Shown: piece by piece, positions 37,772 to 50,417 of the stretch
How positions within the stretch are numbered: position 1 is the stretch's first letter
Layout: each line of letters opens with the position of its first letter
From: Artocarpus heterophyllus
Taxonomy: Eukaryota; Streptophyta; Magnoliopsida; Rosales; Moraceae
Assembly: GCA_025403435.1 (NCBI GenBank)
Contig: CM046350.1
Coordinates: 27,544,938-27,608,937 of the forward strand
Direction of reading: 5' to 3'
DNA: 64,000 nucleotides
Translations under genes and position numbers: made by a program
The notes under the pieces: model-generated
The model's input: the letters and a program-made list of their open reading frames with translations, nothing else
Database searches by the model: none
Told to the model about the DNA's origin: nothing

Positions 37772-39788
37772 TATTAGACATACATGCCCTAAGATGTAAA
37801 AATGTAATAAGTTTTTGCAGACATTTTTATTAATAAAGAATTTATTTATTGTTATATACCAAATCTTGTCCTCTCTACGTTCATATTTGTTGAATGTATG
37901 TTAAGTAAACAATAGTCTGAGACTGTCAGTCTAAACCTTTAAGAATTGGACATATGATTGACAGATTATACGGAAGACACGATTCATAAGGTGACGGTTT
38001 AAATCATAAGATCCGTAATCAAGGGAATAATGTTGGGCGCTTTATTCATGTAAAGATTGTTATGTTGTCTATAGATGGTTTGTCTTGACCATCGAAGGTG
38101 GACTCCATGAATAGAAATATTAGCACATTGTCATAGGTGACGATGTGTTGGATCGGGACATAAAGTGAATAGATTTGGATTAATAATTCTGTCTCGATAA
38201 ATCGATTCACTTTAGACAATCATTTGTATTGTATCTTAATCTTGAGATGAATAGTGGGCCCATTGTCTTGACTTGTGTCTTTTGATGTACCAAAGGGTGA
38301 CACCCACATCTTAATAGTGGTATGCATGCCGGTACGTTGGAGGCATGAATCTTGATGACGTAGACCTGTTATTCATAGATATGAAATCCATAGCTCCTCT
38401 TTAGGAGTAGTGGTATCCTCTTATATGCGTTATCCTGTAATTGAAGAATTGGAGTGCTCAACCATTTAGATACATAGGTGTAACCTAATGGTATACTATC
38501 TTTGGATGGTAAGTTTTTTGATGGTGAGATAATTGAATGTAAGATAAAAATAATCGGGAAGGTGAGACAGAACTTGTCCTTAAGCCAGTTATGAATAATC
38601 CTATAGGGATATGATACACTATGATATGTCATGGAGACTTAGCTATACGGGCTTCGTAATTCTATGTAGTTCGAGAGTACTGCTCCAAGCTTTTAGTGGA
38701 GTAGCATTGGAGTTGATAATTATGAAATATATATATGGGATATTGGGTTTCGTAATTATCAGGAGCTTGAACTATATAGGTCCATTTGGTCCCCTTTGCT
38801 AGCTCACAATATCCTGTAACGATACGGCATGCTTTTTCAATAATTGGTGACTTATGTCAGATTTATTAGATTGGTTGAAATTTGGAAGAATTAAATAATT
38901 CATGTCTATTTATCGGTTGAATTAATTTTATGATAAAATGAATTCAAGATAAACTTGTTGAATTATTGGGATTGGATAATTCTTGTCTGTTTATCAGTTG
39001 ATTTAATTTTGAATAAATTAACTCAAGATAAACTTGTAGACTTATTAGGAATTCATTTATTTTCCTAGAGGTTATCTAGATAAAGTTGTTTTAATTAGAT
39101 AACTTCTCTATTGGGTTATTTGAATTAAAACTGAGACTTTATCGTACAGAATCTCGGGTGAAAAATAAAAGATTCGCTGAGATCTTTTTCGATAGGTCGA
39201 CATGTCAATCCTCAAGTTCAGCTTGCCGATAGGGCAAGTTCGGCCACCGATTAGGCAGATCGTCCTGCTGATGCGCGGAAAAAATATTACTCATTGTCAC
39301 ATGGATTTTATCAGATGTTGATCCGAATTTGATTTTGATTCAAATTTTTGTGACCTAATCTAATAAGGACTGACCCTAGGCCCAACCTCTATAAATAGGG
39401 AGTAATTCACATAAGTTAATTAGATCATTTGAGAGATTAAGAGAGATACTCTACTGGTGAGAATCTGAAACTCCTTGAGAGCTCTTGTTCACAAATCACA
39501 AACACTAGTTTGGGTTCTCTCAATTGGTTGGAAGGAGAGTCACCTAGAGGAAGAGTTGTACATGTGAGCCCACACTCACTCCGATCGTGGATAGAGAATA
39601 GTAAAAAAAGACCAGTTGGTTGAGGCTCTTCTAAAATGTTACTTCTCTTTACAGATTGCGGGAGTTCTTCGGCATTCAAAGATTAGTAAGATCTGGTTAA
39701 TTTAGGCATATAGCATGTCAAACTTGTGTTTTGAAAAATACTCTGATATAAAATTTTTAAAATTCTACTGCATACTATTTTTCCAACA
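37772..39788 (+). repeat. 5' LTR of element C
   Basis: Begins TATTAGACATAC (usual TG) and ends CCAACA. It contains the hairpin (about 38162-38215), two tandem units, the GC array (about 39190-39275) and a TATA box (39390-39400). Confidence 0.92.
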
Positions 39789-41440
39789 ATTGGTATCAAA
39801 GCCAAGTTTTTTACATAAATTTACAAGTTTGTGATCATGTTATATGTATAAATTTTGTGATCTTAATCTTTCCTATGCTTGAATTTAATTTTATAGAGAG
39901 TTGGCACTCTAGGTTTCTATATATTTTATATGTTGTCATGGATTATGTGGTGAATGTTCATTAATTAATTATGGTTAATTAAATGATTATTTAATTATTC
40001 ATTAATTAATTAATTTATATTGGGTATGGTTCCTTAGAGGTTAGAATGTGTATCTAATTTTTTCATGTAATTAGATGGCGGACTATCATCTCTGTCTAGG
40101 AAATCTAGAAGACGGACTTAGAAGATAGATGATGGTGCTCCTAGGTATTTCCTGAGTCTCTAATTTTATGTTTTTGAATTGTTGAAAATAAAATTGATGA
40201 ATTGCGTTAAACATTATATTTTCTAGAATGAGTGATTTCTGCTCGGTCGGCATGCCGAACCTTCCAGTTCGGCTGGTCGATGGTCGCAGATCGACAGGCC
40301 GAACGTGAGGTTCAGCAGGCTGACAACGGGGTGGAAATCAAGAGGCTCTGGCGGCAGGCCAAACTTCCAGTTCGGTAGGCCAATCTATCGTGAATCGATA
40401 AGCTGATATGTGAGGATCGGTAGGCCAATGGATCATGACTGGCAGGCTGATCTGGGTGATCGGCTTGCTAGCATAAAGCTAGAAATTTTTCTAAAAAAGG
40501 TGCAATTTTTGGTGCAGTTTTAATTTTATTTTTGGGACAATTCTGAGAAATATTAAATTTAGATATGACCAAAAATATGAAGTATTCGATTCATACGGGA
40601 TTGAAGACTTGAAGATGGGCATTACATGAAGGACACTGCCTAGAGATTCAAGGATGAAGAATCGATAATATGTCTCGATTGTTCTCTTCTAATCTTTGTT
40701 TTCTATTCTCTAGGATGGAACCATAATATTACGGTTATTTATTATTTTGCTTGTCGCTTTGCTTGATTGCTTTGCTTGTCTACATTATAATATGGTTTGC
40801 CATGTATATTGATAACATGTCACATAGAATAGGGAGTGCCGCTCATATTAAAAATTGTTCATGCATGTCTTCTTAAAATAAAACCTTGATTTCAAAATAT
40901 CGAGTAGGAGAAGGTTTTCGAAGAGAGAACCTACAGCCTCCATCGTTAGTCCATAGGAAGAACATAGTGGTCCCAACCCCTAGGAAGGGATTTCTATCAT
41001 GTACCATATTGGATCTCTCAGAGGATAAGGTATTTTAGCATGATTTATGGTTGCACACCCCTAGGTGGTGATTATAAATCATGAATAAAAAATTGAAATG
41101 ATGGTTATACACTCACGTTAATTTTATAATTAACCTCCCCTAGGAGCTCTATTAATAAAATTAATGGCCAAAGAAAGATTATTAATATATGCTAGATCAT
41201 ACGGGTCTTGGATGGCATATATTAATCAAGAGAGGATCCATGTTCCTGATTGAATTTGGTATGACTCTCCTAGGAGCTTGTTGAATTCTAAGTTGGGAAT
41301 TATCGTTGTAAGGTTGTGATATTCTCAAGGTTTTGACACATAAACACATTTGTATGTTTTTGGATGATTATGTTATCTTACTAAATTATTGTGATATGTT
41401 TGCTTATGTTTGGTATATGATTCTTTATTGTAGATTAAAA
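39789..41440 (+). other. Primer site and leader of element C
   Basis: The primer site ATTGGTATCAAAGCC (39789-39803) has one change from the usual sequence. The leader carries the GC inverted-repeat array at about 40238-40470 and ends with a pyrimidine-rich TTTATTGTAG just before the gag ATG. Confidence 0.85.
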
Positions 41441-42205
41441 ATGTCTAAAAACACTTTATCTTCGATACTTGACAAAAACCTATTAACCAGAGAGAATTAT
41501 AATCATTGGAAACGGAACCTGGATATCGTCCTCTCCTTTGAGAAACTGAAATTTGTGCTGACCACCCCTTGTCCTCCCGAGCCTATAGGAGATTCCACCA
41601 ATGAGCAATTCCAAGCGTACGATCATTGGAAAGATGCAAACGATCGGGCCTGCTGCTATGTTATGGCTAACATGAATAACGTGCTGCAGGCTCAACATGA
41701 AGATTATGAGACTGCGAAGCAAATCTTGGATAATCTTGAAGACATGTTTGGAGGACAGGCCATAACAAAGCCACAGGGGGTGCTTCGGAAACTTCTTAAC
41801 TATAAGCAAAGGTTGGGAACATCTATAAAGGAGCACATGATGTTGGTCATGGGTTACCTTGCTGAGGCTCAAACCAATGGAGACGACATCGATGTTGAAA
41901 CTCAAATGACTATGGTTTTTGAGACTTTGTCAAAGGAATTTATTCTGTTCAAAGCTATTTTTAATTTAAGAAATAGACAGATATGACCTTAACAGAATTA
42001 ATGAAATAGTTACAGGAGTTCGAATTGCTAATCAGGGATTCTCCTGCAGGTAGAGAGGCCAATATGGTAGCTGCTTTCAGTTCTAATCCCAATTCTGGGA
42101 ATGGAAAGAAGCAACTGGCCAAGAACGGGAAGTCTTCTATTCCTGCAAGCACCAAGAGCAAGAAATAGAAAAAGAAGAACCCAAAGAAGCTTAAGTGCTT
42201 CTTCT
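41441..42205 (+). pseudogene. gag: Gag of element C
   Basis: The frame is open from ATG 41441 to 41986, the longest intact Gag stretch among A-D (capsid part, with YYWKD-like region AYDHWKDANDRACCYVM). A small deletion at about 41980 shifts the frame, and a stop follows near 42006. The sequence then jumps from the start of the zinc knuckle (KLKCFF) to the protease C-terminal side at about 42205. Compared with A, roughly 215 bp are missing. Confidence 0.88.
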
Positions 42206-43640
42206 TCCAGATCCTTGGTCTTAGCGGAAGCAGTGGGAGACATCCATCTTTATTTTGATAGTTATAGGAATTTAATTTTGCAAGATTGTTTTTATATTCT
42301 TAAATTTAAAAGGAATTTAATTTCTGTAGCTTGTTTATTTAAAGACTCCTATTTGGTTTCTTTAATGATAAAGTGGTGATTCGTAAAAACAAATCTTTTA
42401 TCCGTTCTGGATGGATGCAAAATAATATATCTTTTATCAAACCAAAGATGGACTTATTGCTTAATGCTGAGATGAATGATAAGAACTCTAAAAGACTTAA
42501 AACTTCTCACTCTAATAAGACTTATCTTTGGCATTTGCGCCTTGGTCGTATTAACCTGAATAGAATTCAAAGGTTGGTAAGGGATGGACCTTTAAGTCAG
42601 TTAAAGGTGGAATCTATACCTCAATGTGAATCTTGTTTGGAGGGTAAAATGACCAAAAGATCGTTCGGGTCTAAGGGCAATAGGGCCAAAGAGGTTCTAG
42701 AACTTGTGCATAGTGATGTTTGTGGACCAATGAATATCTGGGCACGAGGAGGGTATGAGTACTTTGTCACTTTTATTGATGATTACTCAAGTTATGGGTA
42801 TGTGTACCTAGTGCACAACAAAAGCAAAACTTTTGACAAGTTCAAAGAGTTTCGGGCTGAAGTGGAAAATCAATTGGGTAGACCCATAAAGGCACTTCGA
42901 TTCGATCGAGGTGAAGAATACCTTTTTGATGAGTTCTTAGGACACTCATTAGAGAATGGGATTTTATCCTATTCGACTACGCCGGGCACTCCACAACAGA
43001 ATGGCATAGCGAAGAGAAGAAATAGGACTTTATTAGACATGATAAGGACCGTGATGAGTTGTTCATCATTACCTTTGTCCTTTTGGGGATATGCACTACA
43101 AACTGCATGTTATCTTTTGAACAACGTGCCTTCAAAATCGGTCCCTAAAACTCCTCACGAGTTGTGGATAGGCAAGAAGACATCCTTAAACCATATTTGC
43201 ATATAGGGATCTTCGGCTCATGTCTTGTTTAAGGATGCAAATAAGTTAAAAGCATGTTTGAAAGTTTGCATGCTTGTAGGATATCCAAAAGGGACTAAAG
43301 GGGGTTATTTCTATAACCCAAAGGAAAATAAAGTCATGGTTTCAACTAATTTAACTTTCCTTGAGGAGAGTTACATGGACGACTTTAAGCCTTGAAGTAA
43401 AGTGGTGCTTAAGGAGTTAAGAAGTGATCCGATCACTCCAGAGGTTCCAAATGAAACCATTCTGATCAGTGTAAAAAAACCAAACGAACCTGAACAACAA
43501 CCTAAGGGGCTTCGGCGTAGTGGGAGGATCAGGCGTCAACCTTAGAGGTACATGTTCAATGGAGAGGTCTTCTTGGCTGAACCGAATGAACATGACAGGG
43601 ATCCTTATACTTACGCAGAGGCTATGGAGGATGTTGATTC
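42206..43640 (+). pseudogene. Pre-integrase and integrase of element C
   Basis: The stretch 42373-43206 is open for 277 codons. In the zinc domain the second His is Arg ([11 protein letters not shown]), and the Cys pair CESC is kept. Catalytic Asp residues are visible in HSDVCGPMN and RFDRGEEY. The Glu position is Lys (GIAKRRNRT), as in A. A Trp-to-stop change at 43204 ends the stretch; the C-terminal blocks continue (VGYPKGTKGGYFY). Confidence 0.88.
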
Positions 43641-43659
43641 AAAACTCTAGACAGAGGCC

Positions 43660-44312
43660 ATGAACACAGAGATGAAGTCTATGGCGACTAATCAAGTCTG
43701 GGAGCTTGTGGATCTTCCCGAAGGGGTAAAACCCATAGGGTGTAAATGGATCTACAAGAGGAAAAGAGGAGTGGATGGTAAGGTTAAAACCGTTATGGCT
43801 AGGCTGGTAGCTAAGGGTCATACGCAAAAGGAAGGAATCGATTATGAGGAAACCTTTTCGCCTATAGCGATGCCTAAGTCTATCCGGATTCTCTTGTCAA
43901 TAGTTGCCACTCTCGACTACGAGAATTGGTAGATAGATGTCAGACAGCTTTTCTAAATGGCTATCTTAATGAGTCCATTTATATGGAACAACCAGACAGG
44001 TTCAAGGCCAAGGGTCAAGAGGGTAAGGTTTGTAAGCTGCTAAAGTCAATTTATGGACTTAAGCAAGCTTCTTGTTCTTGGAACATAAGATTTAATCAGG
44101 TGATCACGACTTATGGGTTCTCACAAAATGTGGATGAGCCATGTGTTTTTAAACGCATTAATGATACGAAGGTGATTTTTCTACTGCTCTATGTAGATGA
44201 CATTCTGATAATTGGCAATGACTTTAGGGCGTTGTCATCGGTCAAATTATGGTTGACCAAGCAGTTTGACATGAAGGACTTGGTGGAGACTAATTTTGTT
44301 CTTGGTATCTAG
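43660..44312 (+). pseudogene. Reverse transcriptase of element C
   Basis: The first part (43660-43932) has [17 protein letters not shown] and [15 protein letters not shown] Trp-to-stop change at 43930 and a one-base loss just after it move the frame through the first catalytic Asp block. The second part (43926-44312) has TAFLNGYLNESIYMEQP, SIYGLKQASCSWN and YVDD (44190-44201). Confidence 0.88.
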
Positions 44313-44399
44313 ATCTTTCGGGATAGGAAGAACAAAATGATAGCTTTGTCCTAGGCTGGCTATATAGATAAAATTCTCAAAAGGTTAGCAATGTAGGAT

Positions 44400-45178
44400 T
44401 ATAAGAAAGGTGGGCAACCATCTAGGTCTGGAATTACTCTTTCTAAGAAAGACTCTCCAAAGTTTGAGGAAGAAAGAGAATACATGAAGAAGGTGTCTTA
44501 TGCTTCGGTAGTGGGTAGTCTCATGTATGCAATGCTTTACACAAGACCAGATATTTGTTATGCGGTCAGGATTATAAGTCGATTTCAAGCAGATCCAGGA
44601 CCGAACCATTAGGTTGCAGTAAAGCATATTTTCAAGTGCCTGAGAAGGACTCGAGGGTATATGCTTGTATATTCGGGTGAGGACTTGACTCCTCTAGGAT
44701 ATATTGACTTAGATTTTTAATCCTATCTGGATTTTAGGAAATCGACTTTGGGTTTTGTGTTTACTTTGGGTGGCGGTGCCATTACTTGGAGAAGTGTCAT
44801 GCAAGATTGCACTTCAGATTCAACGATAGCGGCTGAGTATGTCGCAGCTAGTAATGCTTCGAAAGAAGCAGTGTGGCTCTACAAGTTCCTTGGGGAACTT
44901 GAGGTAGCTTCTGGTATGGATAAGGTGGTATCACTGTACTGTGACAATAGTGTGGCGGTAGCTAATGCCAAGGAACCAAGATTTCACAAGAAGAGTAAGT
45001 ATATTGATCGAAAGTATCATGTGATAAAGGACTTCGTTAAGAGCGGCATGTCACTGTGTGCAAGATCATGTCAAATGACAATTTAGCTTATTCATTTACA
45101 AAGACACTTATTGGGAGAGTCTTCGAGAGGCATGTGGAAGCTATGGCGATGCGAGATTTGTCATATGTACTCACTTAG
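44400..45178 (+). pseudogene. Connection and RNase H of element C
   Basis: Connection blocks near 44500 include GSLMYAMLYTRPDICY. RNase H starts with GYIDLDF followed by a stop. The open stretch 44748-45086 has the AEYVAAS and YCDNSVAVANAKEPRFHKK blocks. A frameshift near 45045 disrupts the end, which otherwise continues to the polypurine tract at about 45180-45190. Confidence 0.85.
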
Positions 45179-45192
45179 TACAAGTGGGGCAT

Positions 45193-47059
45193 TGTTTGAG
45201 ATGTATGCCCTAAGGAGTAAAAATGTAATAAGTTTTTAGAGACATTTTTATCAATAAAGAATTTATTTATTGTTATATACCAAATCTTGTCCTCTTTACA
45301 TTCATATTTGTTGAATGTCTGTTAAGCAAACAATAGTCTGAGACTATCAGTCTAAACCTTTAAGAATTGGGTATATGATGGACAGATTATGCGGAAGATA
45401 CGATTCTTAAAGTGACGGTCTAAATCATAAGATCCGCAATCGATGGAATAAAGTTGGGCATTTTATTCATGTAAAGATTGTTATATTGTCTATAGATGGT
45501 TTGTCTTGATCATCGGTGGTGGACTCCATGAATAGAAACATTGACACATTCTCATAGGTGACGATATGTTAGATCGGGACATAAAGTGAATAGATTTAGA
45601 TTAATAATTCTGTCTCAGCAAATTGATTCACTTTAGACAATCATCTGTATTATATCTTAATCCTGAGATGAATAATGGGCCCGTTGTCTTGACTTGTGTC
45701 TTTTGATGTACCAAAGGGTGACACCCACATCTTGATAGTGATATGCATGCCAGTACATTGGAGGCATGACTCTTGATGATGTAGACCTGTTATTCATAGA
45801 TATGGAATCCATAGCTCCTCTTTAGTAGTAGTGATATCCTCTTATATGCGTTATCCTGTAATTGGAAAACTAGAGTGCTCAACCATTTGGATACATAGGT
45901 GTAACCGAATGGTATACTGTCTTTGGATGGTAAGTTTTTCAATGGTGAGATAATGGAACGTAAGATAAAAATAATCGGAAAGGTGAGACAGAACTTGTTC
46001 TTAAGCCAGTTATGGATAATCCTATGGGGATATGATACACTATGATATGTCATGGAGACTTAGCTATACGGGCTTCGTAATTCTATGTAGTTCGAGAGTA
46101 CCGCTCCAAGCTTTTAGTGAAGTAGCGTTGGAGTTGATAATTATGAAATGTATATTTGGGTTATTGGGTTTTGTAATTATCGAGAGCTTGAACTATATAG
46201 GTCCATTTGGTCCCTTTTGCTAACTCACAACATTCTATAACGATACGGCATGCTTTTCCAATAATTGGTGACTTATGTCAGATTTATTAGATTGGTTGAA
46301 ATTCGAAAGAATTAAATAATTCATGTCTGTTTATCGGTTGATTTAATTTTGTGATAAAATTAATTCAAGATAAACTTGTTGAATTATTGAGATCAGATAA
46401 TTCTTGTCTGTTTATCAGTTGATTTAATTTTGAATAAATTAAATCAAGATAAACTTGTAGAATTATTATGAATTCATTTATTTTCCTATAGATTATCTAG
46501 ATAAAGTTGTTTTAATTAGATAACTTCTCTATTGGGTTATTTGAATTAAAACTAAGACTTTATCCTATAGAATCTCGAGTGAAAAATAAAAGATTTGTTG
46601 AGATCTTTTTTCGACAGTTCGGCATGGCGATCCTCAAGTTCGGCCTGTCGATGAGGCAGATCGGCCTGCCGATGCACGAAAAAAAGATTACGTGTTTTCA
46701 CGCAGATTTTATCAGATATTGATCCGAATTTGATTCTGAAACTCCCTGAGACCTCTTGTTCACAAATCATGAACACTAGCTTTGGGTTCTCTCAATTGGT
46801 TGGATGGAGAGTCACCTAGAGGAAGAGCTGTACATGTGAGCCCACACTCATTCCGATTGTGGATAGAGAATAGGAAAGAAGACCAGTTGGTTAAGGCTCT
46901 TTTGGAACGTTACTTCTCTTCACAGATTGCGGGAGTTCTTCGGCATTCAAAAGTTAGTAAGATCTGGTTAATTTATGCATATAGCATGTCAAACTTGTGT
47001 TTTAAAAAATACTCTGATATAAAATTTATAAAATTCCGCTGCGTACTATTTTTTCAATA
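45193..47059 (+). repeat. 3' LTR of element C, lacking its TATA region
   Basis: Begins TGTTTGAGATG and ends TCAATA. Relative to the 5' LTR about 140 bp (equivalent to 39339-39478, including the TATA box) are missing at 46738, between two short TCTGA repeats. The hairpin (about 45588-45640) and the GC array (about 46612-46680) are kept. Confidence 0.9.
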
Positions 47060-47388
47060 GCCATAACATAGCAGCAGCCCTAATCATTAGCATCTTTCCA
47101 ATGATTATTTGCTTGGATTTGATCATTGGTGGAATCCCTTGTAGCCTCAGGAGGATAAGGTGTCATCAGCATAAATTTTTGTTTCTCAAAAGACATGATG
47201 ATGTTTAGGTTCCGTTTCCAATCATTATAGTTCTCATCAGTTATTTGGTTTTTGTCAAGTATCAAAGATAAAGTGTTTTTAGACATTTTTAATCTACAAT
47301 AAAGAATCATATACCAAACATAAGCAAACATATGATAATAGTTAGTGAGATAACACAATCATGTATAGCATGCAAATGTGTTTATGTG
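47060..47388 (-). pseudogene. gag: Gag N-terminus of element B
   Basis: The minus-strand gag starts at ATG 47286 (MSKNTLSLILDKNQ) and continues to the site of element C, then at 37771. The frame upstream of the ATG is also open (FAYVWYMILYCRLK), as in C and D. The segment is cut on its 5' side by the solo LTR at 47389. Confidence 0.88.
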
Positions 47389-48817
47389 TGATAAGTCAAT
47401 TTTAGGCTAATTAATTAGATGTAGTTTTAGGCTAATTAATTAGATGATTCTCACTTAATATTTTTGTTAGTTTTGGGCAATTTATAAGGATTTGATAGTG
47501 TTCTATGTTCTTTTGTAGGTTTTGAGGAAAAACGATGCATGATAGCAAAGTGCAGGGTAAAACTGATCGAAAATAAGCAAAAGTAGACTCGGGGACAAAA
47601 TGATACCTAGACGCCAGCTTATGGGCACCTAAGCACTCTTGAAGATGAATTTTCATGCAAAAAGACCCGAGAGCATAGTGCCTAGGTGCCATAATTTGGG
47701 CGCTTAGGCTCCATCATGTGAAAAGAGGCCGACCAGCAGTAGCGCCTAGGAGCTACAATCCTAGTGCCTAGGTGCCGCAGTCATGGTGCCGAGGCGCCAG
47801 TTTGAGAACAATGCCACGGGCCTATGTAGCACCTTGGCGCTACAATCATGGCGTCTAGGCATCATTATGAAGCCTAGGCGCCAAAAAATCAAGCCTAGGC
47901 ACCGTTGCAATGCCAATTCAAATTTCAGTGTAATTTCATTCTAAAATTGCCCTTTCAAACCCTAGCCTATAAATAGAACATTATGAAGTGCTGGAGCACA
48001 AATTTTAACGGAGAAAAACTACAGAGAAGAATGGAGAACTCACTGCCATAAGAAAAAGAACGATGTAACCTGGAGACGGAAATCATCTTCGCATCCAAAC
48101 AGAGTTCTTTTGTTTCACTCAACATGTTTAAGATATTATTTAGGATTGTTTTTAGTTTCATTAGGAACTAATTTTCTCTATTCTAGGTCTATGATGTAGC
48201 CAGATTATGAATGTTCGCTTTTACTTAATTTAATTCAATTTGATGTTTATTCATTATCTATGCTGAGTGTTTAATCTAATCTTCGTGCTTGTAAAAGTTT
48301 GCACACCTTTTGCATGATTTGTGATTTAATTTGAGGCTAAGAAGCGATACTTAAATTAGAGCATGATTGAATGCCATGAGATCATCATAGGATGGAGATA
48401 TCTATGAGACTTGTGTAACAGGTGAATTTCTTGTTCTTAATGAATCTTTGTAAGTTTAGAGTTTCCACAGAGATGTAGGAAATTTGCTAACTAGGATAAA
48501 TTATTAATGCTTGAGAAAGATTAATGACTACCTAAGAGAAATTCGTTATCGGCATAGGAGTAAGCATCAGTTGATTAAATTAAATAACTTGAATAGGATT
48601 AATTTAGGTAAAATCGGATGCCTTAGTCTTTTATTTATTTAGGTTTTCATTTATTTTTTTTTTGTTATTTTTTTATTTTATATTTGATTGTTCAAATAAT
48701 TTTAGGGTTAACCAATTTCGGAACTTAGCTAAATTAACGCAATCCTCGTGGAACCGATACTCTACTCACTCTTTATTATTTGTCTACGATTTGTGCACTT
48801 GTAGATTTTTTGCAACA
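47389..48817 (-). mobile_element. Athila/Tat-like gypsy solo LTR, plus orientation
   Basis: A 1429-bp LTR begins TGATAAGTCAATTTTAGGC and ends TTGCAACA, with the perfect 5-bp duplication ATGTG (47384-47388 and 48818-48822). The transcription sense is plus: TATAAATA lies at 47968-47975, and the end region (CGATACTCTACTCACTC ... TTGTGCACTTGTAGATTTTTTGCAACA, shown in part) resembles Athila/Tat LTR ends. The strand field follows the host element B; the LTR itself reads left to right. No internal genes remain. Confidence 0.85.
47600..47900 (+). repeat. GC-rich short palindrome array upstream of TATA in the Athila-like LTR
   Basis: Repeated variants of GCGCCTAGGCGCC and its halves (GCCTAGGTGCC, GGCGCTACAATC, AAGCCTAGGCGCC) occur about every 20-40 bp between 47610 and 47905, just before the TATA box at 47968. 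Confidence 0.8.
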
Positions 48818-50417
48818 ATGTGTCAAAACCTTGAAAATATAACAACCTTACAACGATAATTCCTAACTCAGAATTCAACAAGCTGCCTAGGGAGACTTGT
48901 CAAATTCAATTAGGAACACGGATCCCCTTCTAATTAATATATGCGATCCAGGACCTGTATGATCTAGCATATATTAATAATCATTTTTCTAGCCATTAAT
49001 TTTATTAACATAGCTCCTAGGGGGGTTAATCATAAAATTAACATGAGTGTATAACTATTGTTTCAATATTTTATCCAAGATTTACAATCACCACCTAAGG
49101 GTGTGCAACCATAAATTATGCTAAAATACCTTACCCTCTTAGAAATCTAACCCGATACATGATGAAGTCCCTTCCCCTAATGGAACCACCATGTGCTACC
49201 TATGGACCAATGATGAAGGTCGTAGGTTCTCTCTTCGAAAACCTTCTCCCACTTAATCTTTTAAAATCAAGATTTTATTTTATAAACATACATGAACAAT
49301 TTTTAATGAGCAGCACTCCCTTTTCTATATGACATGTTATCAATATACATGGCAAATCATATTATAATGCAGACAAGCAAAGCAATCATGTAAAGCCACA
49401 AGCAAAATAATAATAAATAACCGTAATATTATGGTTCCACCCTGGAGATAAGAAAACAAAAATTACAAGAGATAAATCAAAACATATTATCGATTCTTCA
49501 TCGTTGAATATTCAAATTGTATCATTCTTCATGTAACTTCCATCTTCAATCCTACATAAATCAAAAACTCCATATTTCTAGTCATATCCAAATTTAATGT
49601 TTCTTAGAATTGTCCCAAAAATAAAATCAAAATTGCACCAAAAATGCACCTTTTTTGAAAAATTTACAACTCCCTACCGGCATGCCTATCTGTGTGATCG
49701 GCCTATTGGTCTTGACCCTCTGGCCTGCCGAACCTCACAGTCTGGCGTGCCGGTCATGACAGATAGGCCTACCAAACTTGAAAGTTTGGCCTACCATTAG
49801 AATCATCAAAATTTTGCCTCGTAGATGACCTGCTGATCCTAGAGGTTTGGCCTGCCGATCTGCAACCATCGGCCTGCCGAACTTGAAGGTTTGACATGCC
49901 GACCAAGCAGAAATCACATTTTTTCAAAAAATATAGTTTTTAATGTAATTTATCAATTTTATTTTCAACAATTCAAAAATAAAAAATTAGAAACTCAGAA
50001 AATACCTATGGAACGCTATCATCCATTTTCTATATCCGTCTTCTTCGAATGATTATTTAATTATAAAATTTTTACAAATATAAAATTAATATTAATTCCT
50101 ATACGGAGATGATAGTCCGCCATCTAATTACATGAAAAACTTAGATACACATTCTAACCTCTAAGGAACCATAATCGGCTTTAATTAATTAATTAATTAA
50201 TTAATAATTGAATAATAATTTAATCAACCGTAATTAATTAATAAACATTCACCATTTATTCCATGGCAAAATATAAATATATAGAAACCCTTGAGTGCCA
50301 ACCCTCTAAAAATTAAAATATATAGAAACCCTTGAGAGATCAAGATCACATAATTTATTCATATAACATAATCATAAACTTGTAAATTTATATAAAAACC
50401 ATGGCTCTGATACCAAT
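48818..50417 (-). other. Leader and primer-binding site of element B
   Basis: The primer site (50401-50417) is intact on the minus strand (ATTGGTATCAGAGCCAT). The leader has the GC inverted-repeat array at about 49674-49915 and the TTAATTAA block near 50180. The gag-proximal end continues across the solo LTR at 47388. Confidence 0.87.

Larger units (their letters stand above)
37772..47059 (+). mobile_element. Ty1/copia element C, full length, inserted in gag of B
   Basis: A 9288-bp plus-strand element has LTRs of 2017 bp (37772-39788) and 1867 bp (45193-47059). It is flanked by the perfect duplication GCCAT (37767-37771 and 47060-47064). Both sides continue element B's gag. The leader, gag, integrase, reverse transcriptase, RNase H and polypurine tract are present. 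The zinc knuckle and protease centre are deleted. Confidence 0.95.

Noticed and set aside
38611..38802. 63-codon plus-strand LTR frame also present at 46032-46223
   Set aside because: It is found only in the two LTRs of the same element, so conservation reflects shared origin; it is not open in A.
48662..48859. 65-codon frame at the end of the Athila-like solo LTR
   Set aside because: It crosses the LTR boundary into element B's leader and has no domain.
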